Assembly: GCA_019058315.1 (NCBI GenBank)
Contig: JAHPZH010000002.1
Coordinates: 310,001-374,000, forward strand
DNA from: Candidatus Helarchaeota archaeon
Lineage (GTDB): Archaea; Asgardarchaeota; Lokiarchaeia; Helarchaeales; RDOG01
Direction of reading: 5' to 3'
DNA length: 64,000 bases
The position numbers were made by a program, and so were the translations under genes. Below the pieces are notes generated by a model. It did not search any database and was not told where the DNA came from. It saw only the letters and a list, made by a program, of their open reading frames with translations. This document shows positions 19,879 through 28,678 of this stretch, piece after piece; the first letter of the stretch is position 1; every line of letters begins with the position of its first letter.

Positions 19879-21723
19879 TTATCCTCCCCAAATATCCTTT
19901 ATTACAAATTCTAAATTTAATTCTTTCAATAATTCCTTTGTTGGTCTCCCTGTTGCTTCATCCCATTTGCGATATTGGTAATATTCTTTTAGATGTCTCG
20001 GAAAATCTGGAACATTTCCTTCAGTTCCTCCTTCTAGAGGTGTTAGGAACATTTTAGGTAGATAATCATCTTCATTTGTGATTCCCATTTTATTATTAAA
20101 AGCACGTTTTAAATTGAAGCTGCGTTTACCAATTAATCTCAAAGTCTCAATTGGAAAATCAATACCTGTTCCATATTTGAGCAGTTTAGAAATATGTTCT
20201 CCTGTTGGATGGGCAAAGTTGCAGAATATTAATGAGCTATATATTGTACGGAAATCTTGTTCATTTGCTATAATTTCACCAATTTTATTATCATCAAATC
20301 TTTCATGGAATGGCACTCCAAATTCAGGTGCTGCATTTCCATAACAAACTTCATAATCATCTTGTGCCATATGGCAAGCACCGCGGGTCGCAGTGGCATA
20401 GCCTATACCCATTCCAAAAAATGCTCTTGGATCATGCATAGGAATTTCCAATCCTTTTATTACAGCCATTTCATCACGAGGAACTTTGAACTTTTCTCCA
20501 GCTCTCAATGTTCCCTCTGCCAATATATTTCCAAATCCTTTTCTTTTAGCAATTAAGTCTACTAATTGAACTATCATATCTGCATCTCCCCATTTAATCT
20601 CCAGACCTTCTGTTTCGACTTTTGTTATATATTCTTTTTCATACATATACATGGCAAATGCAATAGTTGAACCCCCTGTGATTGTATCTATTCCATGGAG
20701 ATTACATAATTCATTACTTTTTAATATTGATTCGAGATTATCATTTAAAGTAAGTGCTCCAAAGGTGCCTAGAGTCTCATATTCTGCACATTCATGAACA
20801 GGTGTTTTAAATTTGCCCTCTTTAACTTCAATAAGTTTCCTACAACGAATTGCACAGCTAAAACATGCATCATGTTTTATTACATATCTGTCATGTTGTT
20901 CGCTACCACTAATTTTTTGGGCTCCGTCCCATTCCCCTTGTGAATAATATTTTGACACTAAATCACCGAATGCATAACCTGTATCTAGATATCCAGCAGT
21001 TCCCAATTCTTTGAACATCTTAGAAGTAAATTTCTTCATTTGATGTTCATTAGCTTCATTACAAACTTTTAAAAATTCTAGAGAATCAGCCAATTCAACT
21101 TTTCCTCTTGCTTTAATAGCAATAGCCTTTAGATTTTTACTACCCATAACTGCCCCCATACCAGTTCTTCCAGCAGCTCGAATGTTATCATTCATTATAG
21201 CAGCAAATCTAACTTGATTGACTCCGCCAAGCCCAATAGAGGCGACTCTAAATCGATTATCCTCTAATTCTTTTCGGACTTGCTGAAGTGTCTGTTCTGT
21301 ATTTTTTTTCCAAATTTTTTTTGCAGGACGTAATTCTGTGTCAGGACCGGATATTACTAAATAAACAGGTTTTTCAGCTTTTCCAGTAAATAATATCCCG
21401 TCATATCCTGCGTGTTTAAGTTCTGCACCCCAAACTCCAGAAGATGTAGACTCACCCCAAATTCCCGTTAACGGTGATTTTGCACAAACGACATATCTTC
21501 CACTTGTAGGTGCTGGGGTACCCGTTAAGGGACCTACCATGAATAAGAGCGGATTTTCAGGACCTAAAGGATCAGTATCTTTGTTAATCATGTCATAAAG
21601 TAATCGAGAGGCATAACCAGACCCACCTAAATATTCTTTAGCCCATTCTAGATTTAATGAATCAGTTGAAATCTTTTGAGATGCTAAATCAACTTTAAGA
21701 ATCTGACCTTGATAACCAAACAA
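19879..21723 (-). CDS. aor: Tungsten-dependent aldehyde:ferredoxin oxidoreductase
   Basis: Protein of 614 residues from a TTG start preceded by AAGGAAG. It oxidises aldehydes to acids with ferredoxin, using a bis-pyranopterin tungsten cofactor and one 4Fe-4S cluster. The N-terminal domain has GGSGYASRLLYDMI, PLTGTPAPTSGRYVVCAKSPLTG and GRTGMGAVMGSKNLKAIA. The cluster cysteines are in CFSCAIRCRK with a distal Cys in HPTG/CNFAHPTGE. It forms an operon with the ferredoxin and then SCP2 and alcohol dehydrogenase. Its need for W-pterin is relevant to the ECF/FmdE/MobB region at 31.5-41.7 kb. Confidence 0.95.
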   Translation of the reverse strand: MFGYQGQILKVDLASQKISTDSLNLEWAKEYLGGSGYASRLLYDMINKDTDPLGPENPLLFMVGPLTGTPAPTSGRYVVCAKSPLTGIWGESTSSGVWGAELKHAGYDGILFTGKAEKPVYLVISGPDTELRPAKKIWKKNTEQTLQQVRKELEDNRFRVASIGLGGVNQVRFAAIMNDNIRAAGRTGMGAVMGSKNLKAIAIKARGKVELADSLEFLKVCNEANEHQMKKFTSKMFKELGTAGYLDTGYAFGDLVSKYYSQGEWDGAQKISGSEQHDRYVIKHDACFSCAIRCRKLIEVKEGKFKTPVHECAEYETLGTFGALTLNDNLESILKSNELCNLHGIDTITGGSTIAFAMYMYEKEYITKVETEGLEIKWGDADMIVQLVDLIAKRKGFGNILAEGTLRAGEKFKVPRDEMAVIKGLEIPMHDPRAFFGMGIGYATATRGACHMAQDDYEVCYGNAAPEFGVPFHERFDDNKIGEIIANEQDFRTIYSSLIFCNFAHPTGEHISKLLKYGTGIDFPIETLRLIGKRSFNLKRAFNNKMGITNEDDYLPKMFLTPLEGGTEGNVPDFPRHLKEYYQYRKWDEATGRPTKELLKELNLEFVIKDIWGG

Positions 21724-22363
21724 ATTAATTCTTCCTTATTTCTTAATTTTCAATAATTTTTTCAATAATAACAAAAAAGATACCAAATTAATTAAGTTTT
21801 TTTTAATAAAGGTCTGTATTTTTAAGTTTATAAACCATCATTTAGGAATAATTTCCCTTGATGGAAATGTTAAATTCAATAATTGATAAAGATACAGGCA
21901 AAATTACATTTGATAGAATAGTCTACATTGGAATAGGAAATTATACTGAATTTCTTAAATAAAAAAAAGAAATTAATTTATTTTAATTATCAATAAATTA
22001 ACATAATAATTCGAGAAATGTTTTATTCCCTTTTATATTATTTTTTAGGAATTATTTCTTATCTACTTTTATCTCTTTAGACTTTTTTATCACTGCTTGA
22101 TATATTTGTCTAGAGATTGTCGATTTATATCTTTTCGATCTTTCTACTTTCATTGTCTCTACCTTCAAAGATTATGATGATTTCTAAGCACAATCACTTC
22201 TGTAATTAGTCCTTTGGGAATCACTTTTTCTCTTTTGATATCATTTTATTTTTTAATAATAAAACGAGCATTGGACTTTTTAAAATCCAAAGAATGAATT
22301 CAATAAGAGAATGATAATTACTGTTTTTAAATGTTTCAAAGATATTTAAAAACTTTGAAAATA
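21724..22363. other. 640-bp region with no convincing gene
   Basis: This AT-rich gap lies between AOR and the histidine phosphatase. Two 33-residue open frames exist: 21861-21962 on plus (MEMLNSIIDKDTGKITFD...) and 22052-22153 on minus (MKVERSKRYKSTISRQ...). Just upstream of the second, a short in-frame stretch reads IPKGLITEVIVLRNHHNL. They look more like fragments than genes, and neither has a clear ribosome binding site. No RNA gene or repeat is evident. The region may be a decayed locus. Confidence 0.5.
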
Positions 22364-23044
22364 TTAAATTATTTTTCTCGCCAAATTATGAATTATTTTT
22401 TCCTTATCTTTTACACATAATATTAAATCTTTATCTTTTTTTTTGAATATTACACCTTCCATAAATTCAGGCCATTTAAAGTCTTCAGAGAATACATCAA
22501 ATAACACTGCTTTGAAAAGAATAATATTCAAATCGTGAGAAACATGTAAATCGATCTCTTTTGAATTATTTTGGTTACATTGAATTAACGAATTTATCAT
22601 ATCATTCCTTGCCCTTTTTGGAGGATGTAATATAGTCTTATCAAATCCTCCTCTAAACCACTTTTCAACAAATCCCGAAACTCCATGATCAGTAAAAAGA
22701 TCAAAAATTAAGTGACCTTTTAGGATATATGTGCCCCCTAAGAAATCCCTTTCACCAATCATTAATCCAGAACCATGACTATCTCGAATCCCTTGATATA
22801 TTAATTCTGCTGTATCCTTACATCTAGATATTGGACTATGAAATATACGGATTAATCTATCCTTTGGAAGTAGTTTTCCAAATTCATAAGCTAATTTTTC
22901 TCCTTCGGGTGTTAGCTGGGCATTTCGTAGTGAGTCTCTATTAATTATATTTTCACGAATAGAATGACGAAGGAGGACTGAAATTATATTACTCCTACTG
23001 TACTCATAAATTCTATCTGCGAATTCGTTTATATCCAATTTCAT
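22364..23044 (-). CDS. Histidine-phosphatase-superfamily protein
   Basis: Protein of 226 residues. The N-terminal catalytic motif is VLLRHSIREN (RH-x-x-R; about residues 24-33), with LTPEGEKLAYEFGKLL and IFHSPISRCKDTAELI following as in phosphoglycerate-mutase-like phosphatases. A second catalytic histidine is in LHVSHDLNIILFKAVL near residue 170. The fold and motifs are of the branch-1 histidine phosphatases. The substrate is unknown. It follows the small GTPase gene on the same strand after about 120 bp. Confidence 0.85.
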   Translation of the reverse strand: MKLDINEFADRIYEYSRSNIISVLLRHSIRENIINRDSLRNAQLTPEGEKLAYEFGKLLPKDRLIRIFHSPISRCKDTAELIYQGIRDSHGSGLMIGERDFLGGTYILKGHLIFDLFTDHGVSGFVEKWFRGGFDKTILHPPKRARNDMINSLIQCNQNNSKEIDLHVSHDLNIILFKAVLFDVFSEDFKWPEFMEGVIFKKKDKDLILCVKDKEKIIHNLARKII

Positions 23045-23164
23045 TATTTTCAGATCTAAAATAAATTTATTAGACGATTATAAAAATCCAATATTAAATT
23101 TACCTAAAGTCTTGCAGAATACTCCCAATTAAGAACTGCTTACATTATAACAACTTTGTAAAAG

Positions 23165-23830
23165 CTAAGTATTTTCTAAAACTTCATATAATTTATTTAA
23201 TTTTTCTTTAAGATATTGATAATCTGCCAATTTTAATCCATTTTGATTAAGTAATTTCTCTATTCTCTTTATCTTATTAACAAGTTCATCGATCTTGGCT
23301 TTTCCAGGAAATAGGACTTCCCAAATCATAGAATTAAAAGTTTCCGTAACGTTATGTTTTGTTTTTGCTGAAGTTTCAATGTATGCATATTTAATTTTAT
23401 CTGCATATTCTTGCCCTTCTTTGGTTGATACCACTCTCTGGTCCACGAGATCTATTTTAGTCCCAACTAAAATCCCAGGAACAACCTTTTTGACCTGCTT
23501 TTTGATTTCATCGTGTAAATAAGCGAGGTCATCAAATGTTTTCCTTCTTGTAGTATCAAAAATTAGCATGACTCCACTCGTGCCCTTGAAATGGATCTTG
23601 TTATACCACCCGTTTATCCCTAAAAATGCTCTATAAACTATTTCCCAGAAAAAAAATCGAGCCTCATCATTTGTTCCTGGAATTTTAACCCTCTTATCAT
23701 ACATTTTTATCGCTAGTCGTGTAGGGGGAGGGTCAAAATTTCCGTAAATATATCTATTAAGGAGGTTACTCATTCCTACTTGAGGCTCTCCGACCAAAGT
23801 TATTTTATATATTAAGGTCTTTTCACTCAT
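23165..23830 (-). CDS. Rab/Ras-like small GTPase with degenerate G1 and G3 motifs
   Basis: Protein of 221 residues; the first ~170 follow the Ras fold. The P-loop reads GEPQVGMSN (14-22), where the invariant Lys of GxxxxGK[S/T] is Met20. The G3 WDTAGxE region is replaced by FFFWEIVYRAF. G4 (GTKIDL) and G5 (ETSAK) are well preserved. The last 45 residues form a coiled coil (LVNKIKRIEKLLNQ...YLKEKLNKLYEVL) in place of a lipidation tail. Guanine recognition may be kept while phosphate binding and hydrolysis are doubtful. Asgard genomes carry many such GTPases, some divergent. Confidence 0.88.
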   Translation of the reverse strand: MSEKTLIYKITLVGEPQVGMSNLLNRYIYGNFDPPPTRLAIKMYDKRVKIPGTNDEARFFFWEIVYRAFLGINGWYNKIHFKGTSGVMLIFDTTRRKTFDDLAYLHDEIKKQVKKVVPGILVGTKIDLVDQRVVSTKEGQEYADKIKYAYIETSAKTKHNVTETFNSMIWEVLFPGKAKIDELVNKIKRIEKLLNQNGLKLADYQYLKEKLNKLYEVLENT

Positions 23831-23851
23831 CTTATTTTCCTTTACCTTTTT

Positions 23852-23938
23852 CTAAACAAATTTGAATTTCTCGTTTAAATTATCCAGTTCTTCATTTAAG
23901 TATTTATAATCCTTGAATAATCCCTTTAAATAATATTT
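23852..23938 (-). pseudogene. Relic of a second small GTPase (C-terminal coiled coil only)
   Basis: Just upstream of the GTPase gene, a 28-codon frame with no start and ending in TAG reads KYYLKGLFKDYKYLNEELD and then NLNEKFKFV. It aligns with the GTPase C-terminus, GLKLADYQYLKEKLNKLYEV: G-L, D-Y-x-Y-L, E, L and L-x-E positions match. I read it as the surviving tail of a tandem duplicate whose GTPase domain was deleted. It is short, so chance or convergent coiled-coil similarity is possible. Confidence 0.45.
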
Positions 23939-24040
23939 TCATTTCATATTTCCTAATTTTTAATATAGAAAAGATGGAGTATAAATAGGACTGGTAGAAA
24001 ATAATAGACCTAGACTATAAATAGCGCATATTAAAAGATA

Positions 24041-26749
24041 TTAGAAGCTTTCGAACTGATATCTATCTATAATATCGTCTTGTACTGGTTTTCCTAGGTC
24101 AATGAAGTAAGCATTATAACCAGACACTCTTACAACTAAGTCTCGATGGTTTTCGGGATGCTTTTGTGCATCAATTAAATCTTCTTGATTTACAACATTA
24201 AATTGAACTTGTTGTCCACCAATCTTTAGATAAGTCAATAAAAGATCTGCAAATTTTTCTCTATCTTCTGGATTTTGTATTAATGAGGGTAATAATCTCA
24301 TATTCAAAGCTAAACCATTACTTATTTTAGTGGTATCAATCTTTGCTAAACTCTTGAATACTGCTGTCGGACCGTTTCTTTCTGTATTATTTGATGGAGA
24401 GAGTGAATTAGAAACTGGCACACCTGCGTTTCGACCATCTGGAGTAGCTCCCAAGAAGTAACCATCAACAATATACATACCATAGGAAAAGAATCCTGGC
24501 CGAAATATTCCAGAATTCCTTATACAAGGATGGCTCATTACTTCATCACAAAATATATTTACAATATCCTTAGCTATAGAATCTACATAATCATTGTCAT
24601 TTCCAAATTTAGGCAATTTATTTTTTAGTTTAATTTGGAATAGTTCTTCCCCTTTGAAATTACTGTTTATGATTTTAATGAATTCTTCCAAAGTGAGTTC
24701 TTTATCTTCAAATACTAATTTTTTTAATGCACAAAGAGAATTTGCCGCAGTTGCCAACCCTCGACCAGAAATTGAATCGAAATCATATTTTGCTCCTCCT
24801 TGGGTCATATCAAGTGCATTTTCTATACATCCGTCTAGGGTCATCGAAATGAATGGATTAGGATAATATTCAGCATATAATACGTTTTTAACATTTACAC
24901 ATTTGGCAATATGATTGATCATATGTTTTAATTGTCTTACATATGCATCCCATACTTCATCGTAGGATTTGAACTTATTTGGGTCACCAGTGTTTACACC
25001 ATATGGTTTTCCCATGAGTTTTATCATTCCATTAGTCAAAACCATCTCAAGTAAACCAACCAGTGAAATATCGTTTCCACTTGTACAACTAAATGTATTT
25101 CCTTGAGATGATGGTTCAACACATCCAATAATTCCATAATCTCTCGCATCTTCTAATAAAACTCCAGTTTTTTGGATAGCTGGTATTACAATGTCATCAT
25201 TATATACAGCAGGTCCACTAGTTTTGGAAAAAATTTCGATAGTCCTTTCAACCCATTTTTTAGGATTTTTTTCAGGTGCAATACGAATAGAAAAGGAATT
25301 TGTCATTGATTTAATATTTTGTATGGCATCCATAAATAAAAAAGACAATTCATTAACTGCATCATTTCCATCTTTATCTACACCACCAACAGTAATTGCC
25401 GCATTATCTGCACCCAGTTCAGAGGCTGTGTCCTTACCGTAGGTGGGTATCATTAAAAGATTGTAACTTAATTTAATTAGTAAATCTTCTAAAAGCTCAG
25501 TCACTTCATTAGGAGTAATTACGCCTTTTTCTATATCAGACTTAAAAAAGGGATAAAGATATTGATCCGCTCTACCAACTGCTAACACTCCAGCCAAACC
25601 ATGAGAAATTGTTGCGATAACGTGATTAAACCAAACTAATTGTATAGCTTCTCTAAAATTCCGAGGTTTATTGGCTGAAATCCAACTACAATTTTCTGAT
25701 ATTTGTTCAAGTTCAGCAGCTCTTTTTGGATTATCTTCTTTAATTGCTTTTTCTTTTGCTAATTTGGCAAATCGTTTTATAAATCTAATACTTGAATCGC
25801 AACTTATTATAGCAGCTTCTAAAAAAGCCTTGTTATCAATGGTAAAACCATTTTTGGAAAATCTATCTTGAAAATAATTGGTCGGATCTGAATATTTTTG
25901 AATGATATGATTGATATCTCTTGAACCTGATAAGTTTCCGTCATGAATTTCAATTGAATTAGATAATTCTTTATTAACTTCATTCAATTTCTCAGTTGCA
26001 AGTTTTTTTATACCCTCATAACCCCATTTTAAAATATTTTTATGCCCTAAAATTAAATGGCCTTGAACATCAAATACGTTATTAACAAAGTTTGGGTTAT
26101 TCGCCATCAACGCGTCAAACCCTCTAGAAATTACATTTTCTAGTGCTGAAAGAGTAGGCAATAAGGTTTCTTCGAGTTGTGAATAATCTTTATTTTGTTT
26201 CTCTAGGATTTCCTTAAGAGTTGGAGCTCCAGCTCCTCTAACTAATCTATCATAAAATTGTTCTATCCATTCATTTCCAAATTGCTTAAAACGCTTTTTC
26301 CAACTTTCTAAATCCCAATTACCCCTCCAAAATAAGCCATTTTCTTTCCAATATTTTACTTTCATTTCTCTAATTGTCTTACCTTTCCAATAAGGCAGAA
26401 TCTCTTTTTTTAATAACTTTTCATCGGATTTTTCTATCTTATAAGGCTGAAATTTTCGTTTTTTAAGTCTTTTTAGATCTGCCTTAATAACCATATTCAA
26501 ATCCCCTCTTTCAACGGGAATAAATGCCCCTACTAGTTTACTAGACCTATTTCCAACAATTTGTTCATGCTCTAATATATAAATTGTCATATTTTCTAGA
26601 GTTTTTTTAAGTGCTCTAGCAGCACGAATTGCAGGATGTTGGCCTTCTGTTTCCTTATAAGATTCTGTATAATATTTTGCCCTCTCAATACAAATCTCGT
26701 AAGGAGCCTCATAGATCATTTTTCGATAGGAATCCGTATGATCAGACAT
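24041..26749 (-). CDS. Glycyl radical enzyme (PFL-like superfamily)
   Basis: Protein of 902 residues. The C-terminal glycyl-radical loop is RVSGYNAYF with the radical glycine at about 877. The active-site cysteine is Cys543 in GIIGCVEPSSQG. The GCVEP form, rather than PFL's Cys-Cys pair, places it with dehydratases, C-N/C-S lyases and arylacetate decarboxylases; the length matches the larger decarboxylase/succinate-synthase types. The reaction cannot be fixed from sequence. No radical-SAM activase is present in the window. It lies 111 bp downstream of a corrinoid methyltransferase pair on the same strand. Confidence 0.92.
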   Translation of the reverse strand: MSDHTDSYRKMIYEAPYEICIERAKYYTESYKETEGQHPAIRAARALKKTLENMTIYILEHEQIVGNRSSKLVGAFIPVERGDLNMVIKADLKRLKKRKFQPYKIEKSDEKLLKKEILPYWKGKTIREMKVKYWKENGLFWRGNWDLESWKKRFKQFGNEWIEQFYDRLVRGAGAPTLKEILEKQNKDYSQLEETLLPTLSALENVISRGFDALMANNPNFVNNVFDVQGHLILGHKNILKWGYEGIKKLATEKLNEVNKELSNSIEIHDGNLSGSRDINHIIQKYSDPTNYFQDRFSKNGFTIDNKAFLEAAIISCDSSIRFIKRFAKLAKEKAIKEDNPKRAAELEQISENCSWISANKPRNFREAIQLVWFNHVIATISHGLAGVLAVGRADQYLYPFFKSDIEKGVITPNEVTELLEDLLIKLSYNLLMIPTYGKDTASELGADNAAITVGGVDKDGNDAVNELSFLFMDAIQNIKSMTNSFSIRIAPEKNPKKWVERTIEIFSKTSGPAVYNDDIVIPAIQKTGVLLEDARDYGIIGCVEPSSQGNTFSCTSGNDISLVGLLEMVLTNGMIKLMGKPYGVNTGDPNKFKSYDEVWDAYVRQLKHMINHIAKCVNVKNVLYAEYYPNPFISMTLDGCIENALDMTQGGAKYDFDSISGRGLATAANSLCALKKLVFEDKELTLEEFIKIINSNFKGEELFQIKLKNKLPKFGNDNDYVDSIAKDIVNIFCDEVMSHPCIRNSGIFRPGFFSYGMYIVDGYFLGATPDGRNAGVPVSNSLSPSNNTERNGPTAVFKSLAKIDTTKISNGLALNMRLLPSLIQNPEDREKFADLLLTYLKIGGQQVQFNVVNQEDLIDAQKHPENHRDLVVRVSGYNAYFIDLGKPVQDDIIDRYQFESF

Positions 26750-26860
26750 TTAAGTTCCTCAAAAATATGTTTTATTTGTATAAAATAAAATAAAAGAAAT
26801 TAATTAATCTGACTTTTTAGTCATTTTTCTAATCAACATTAGATTTTCTTTTGAACAAAT

Positions 26861-27913
26861 TTAATCAATTGGATATTTACCGTATTTTTTTGGGGCGTTG
26901 ATTAATGCTTGAATATTCTCAACTGGGGTTCCTACCCCTATATCACAACCCGAACTTAAAATATACTTTCCATCTCTTGCAGCTTGCTCTATACAATGTT
27001 TTGCTTCAAGTTCTACTTCTTTAGGAGTTCCCCTCATCAATAATTGGGTGGGTACATTTCCTAATGTGATAATAAATTTCTTTCCAATCGCTTCCTTTAT
27101 TTTTTTAAGATCTACACGGTCACAGCTGAAGATAAATAATCTCGGTAATTTTACGATTTGGTCTACAATTTCTTCAGACTCACCACAGACGTGGAGTAAC
27201 CAGGCAGGAATATTGACTTTCCTTACGATTTTTTTTATATAAGGAACCACAAATTCTTTAAAATGTTCAGGTGAAATACAAGATACCGAAGCAGTTGGTT
27301 CAGTAATTCCGAATATATTAGGTAATCCTTGTTCTATCAATGCTTTATAATATTCAATAATTGTATCTGTACAAATATCAATGACCTTATGGACTAATTC
27401 TGGATTCCTTATTATATTTCTCATTAAATTCTCAGCTCCCATGACGGCTCCAGCAGCTGTAAAGGGTCCTTCTGAACCACCAAATGCAAAAATTTTTTCC
27501 TCATCAAATTTTTTAGAACAGATGTTTGCTGCTTCTAAATTAATAGGCATTCTTCCTTCTTTATAGGGATCTAAAACTTCCAGATTTTCCAATTTTTCAA
27601 TATCAGTAATACCTTTCTCAAGCATTGGAACGGAATCTATTGGATAACTTAATTCAGTTCCATATGCTTCACCAATTACATTCAAATCTAGACAGCTTAT
27701 CAAAAATTTTATCCCTAACTTTTTAGCTATGAATAATTGTGCTTGGGCTATCTTTTTACCATCTCGCATAATTTCAGGAGCTTTTATTCCACTCTTTTTG
27801 TAAAATTCATTCACAGAATAACCCAAAACTATTGGAACACTAGGCACATAAGCTCCTTCTTTTGCTAGCAATCCATCTGCAAGATCTTGTGAAAGCTGGA
27901 GGATTTCCATCAT
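26861..27913 (-). CDS. URO-D/MtaA-family corrinoid:carrier methyltransferase
   Basis: Protein of 350 residues of the uroporphyrinogen-decarboxylase-like methyltransferase family (MtaA/MtbA/CmuA type), not a heme enzyme. It shows FGGSEGPFTAAGAVMGAENL, and probable zinc ligands in WLLHVCGE (about 240) and SSGCDIGVGTP (about 325), the His-x-Cys...Cys arrangement of methylcobamide transferases. Its ATG overlaps the stop of the corrinoid protein as ATGA, so they are translationally coupled. It would move a methyl group between the corrinoid protein and a thiol or pterin carrier, or act as the substrate methyltransferase. Confidence 0.88.
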   Translation of the reverse strand: MMEILQLSQDLADGLLAKEGAYVPSVPIVLGYSVNEFYKKSGIKAPEIMRDGKKIAQAQLFIAKKLGIKFLISCLDLNVIGEAYGTELSYPIDSVPMLEKGITDIEKLENLEVLDPYKEGRMPINLEAANICSKKFDEEKIFAFGGSEGPFTAAGAVMGAENLMRNIIRNPELVHKVIDICTDTIIEYYKALIEQGLPNIFGITEPTASVSCISPEHFKEFVVPYIKKIVRKVNIPAWLLHVCGESEEIVDQIVKLPRLFIFSCDRVDLKKIKEAIGKKFIITLGNVPTQLLMRGTPKEVELEAKHCIEQAARDGKYILSSGCDIGVGTPVENIQALINAPKKYGKYPID

Positions 27914-28551
27914 TTCGTTTTTACCTCCAAAATATGACGATTGAGAGTTTCAACTGCTGCATTTGCATCAGCTGCATACCAATCTGCTCCTATTTGAGCA
28001 GCAAATTTGTCATCAGGAGCAGCACCCCCTAATATAATTTTTACTTGGTCACGTAGCCCCTCTTTTTTGATCAATTTTACAAGATCACTCATACTATTTA
28101 ACGTTGAAGTCATCATAGTTGAAAGGGCAACTATATCTGCATTGTTATTTTTAATGCTTTCTATAAATTTTTCAGCTGGAACATTTCTTCCCAAATCAAT
28201 TACTTTAAAACCTGCTGCTTCTATAAAGCATTTCACGATATTTTTTCCTATATCATGAACATCGCCTCTAATAACACCTATAACGACCGTTGCTTTAGTT
28301 TCCATGCCTTTTAAATGTGGTTGGAGTACTTGGAATGCCGAATAGAACGCATCACTGCTTACTACAATTTCAGGTAGGAAATATTCTTTTTTTTCGTATT
28401 TTTCACTGACTTTTTTCATCCCTAGATTCAGACCATTTATAATAGCATCTTTAATGTCTATTTTTTGTTCTATAACCTTTTGTGCTAATTGAACGGCTTT
28501 CTCATCATCGCCTTCAATTACTGCTTCAGCTAATTCATCAATTATTGTCAT
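27910..28551 (-). CDS. Corrinoid (B12-binding) methyltransferase protein
   Basis: Protein of 213 residues. The N-terminal helical cap (1-85) is of the methionine-synthase type. It is followed by a B12-binding Rossmann domain with GDVHDIGKNIV, where D97, H99 and G102 form the D-x-H-x-x-G motif and His99 is the lower cobalt ligand. Later motifs are ALSTMMTSTLNSM and ILGGAAPDD. It resembles MtbC/MtmC/MttC carriers. It is the first gene of corrinoid protein - URO-D methyltransferase - glycyl radical enzyme. Confidence 0.93.
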   Translation of the reverse strand: MTIIDELAEAVIEGDDEKAVQLAQKVIEQKIDIKDAIINGLNLGMKKVSEKYEKKEYFLPEIVVSSDAFYSAFQVLQPHLKGMETKATVVIGVIRGDVHDIGKNIVKCFIEAAGFKVIDLGRNVPAEKFIESIKNNNADIVALSTMMTSTLNSMSDLVKLIKKEGLRDQVKIILGGAAPDDKFAAQIGADWYAADANAAVETLNRHILEVKTK

Positions 28552-28678
28552 TTGAACTACTCAAAATTATTCATTTCAATAATAAACCTTGACTAAAAAA
28601 TTACATAATTTTGTTAAATTAAGTTTATTTACGTCATGAACCTAATATAAAAAAACTAATTATATTGGACGTGATTTA

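Noticed and set aside
21861..21962. 33-codon plus-strand frame MEMLNSIIDKDTGKITFD...
   Set aside because: Too short, no ribosome binding site and no recognisable relatives; kept only as a note in the gap entry.
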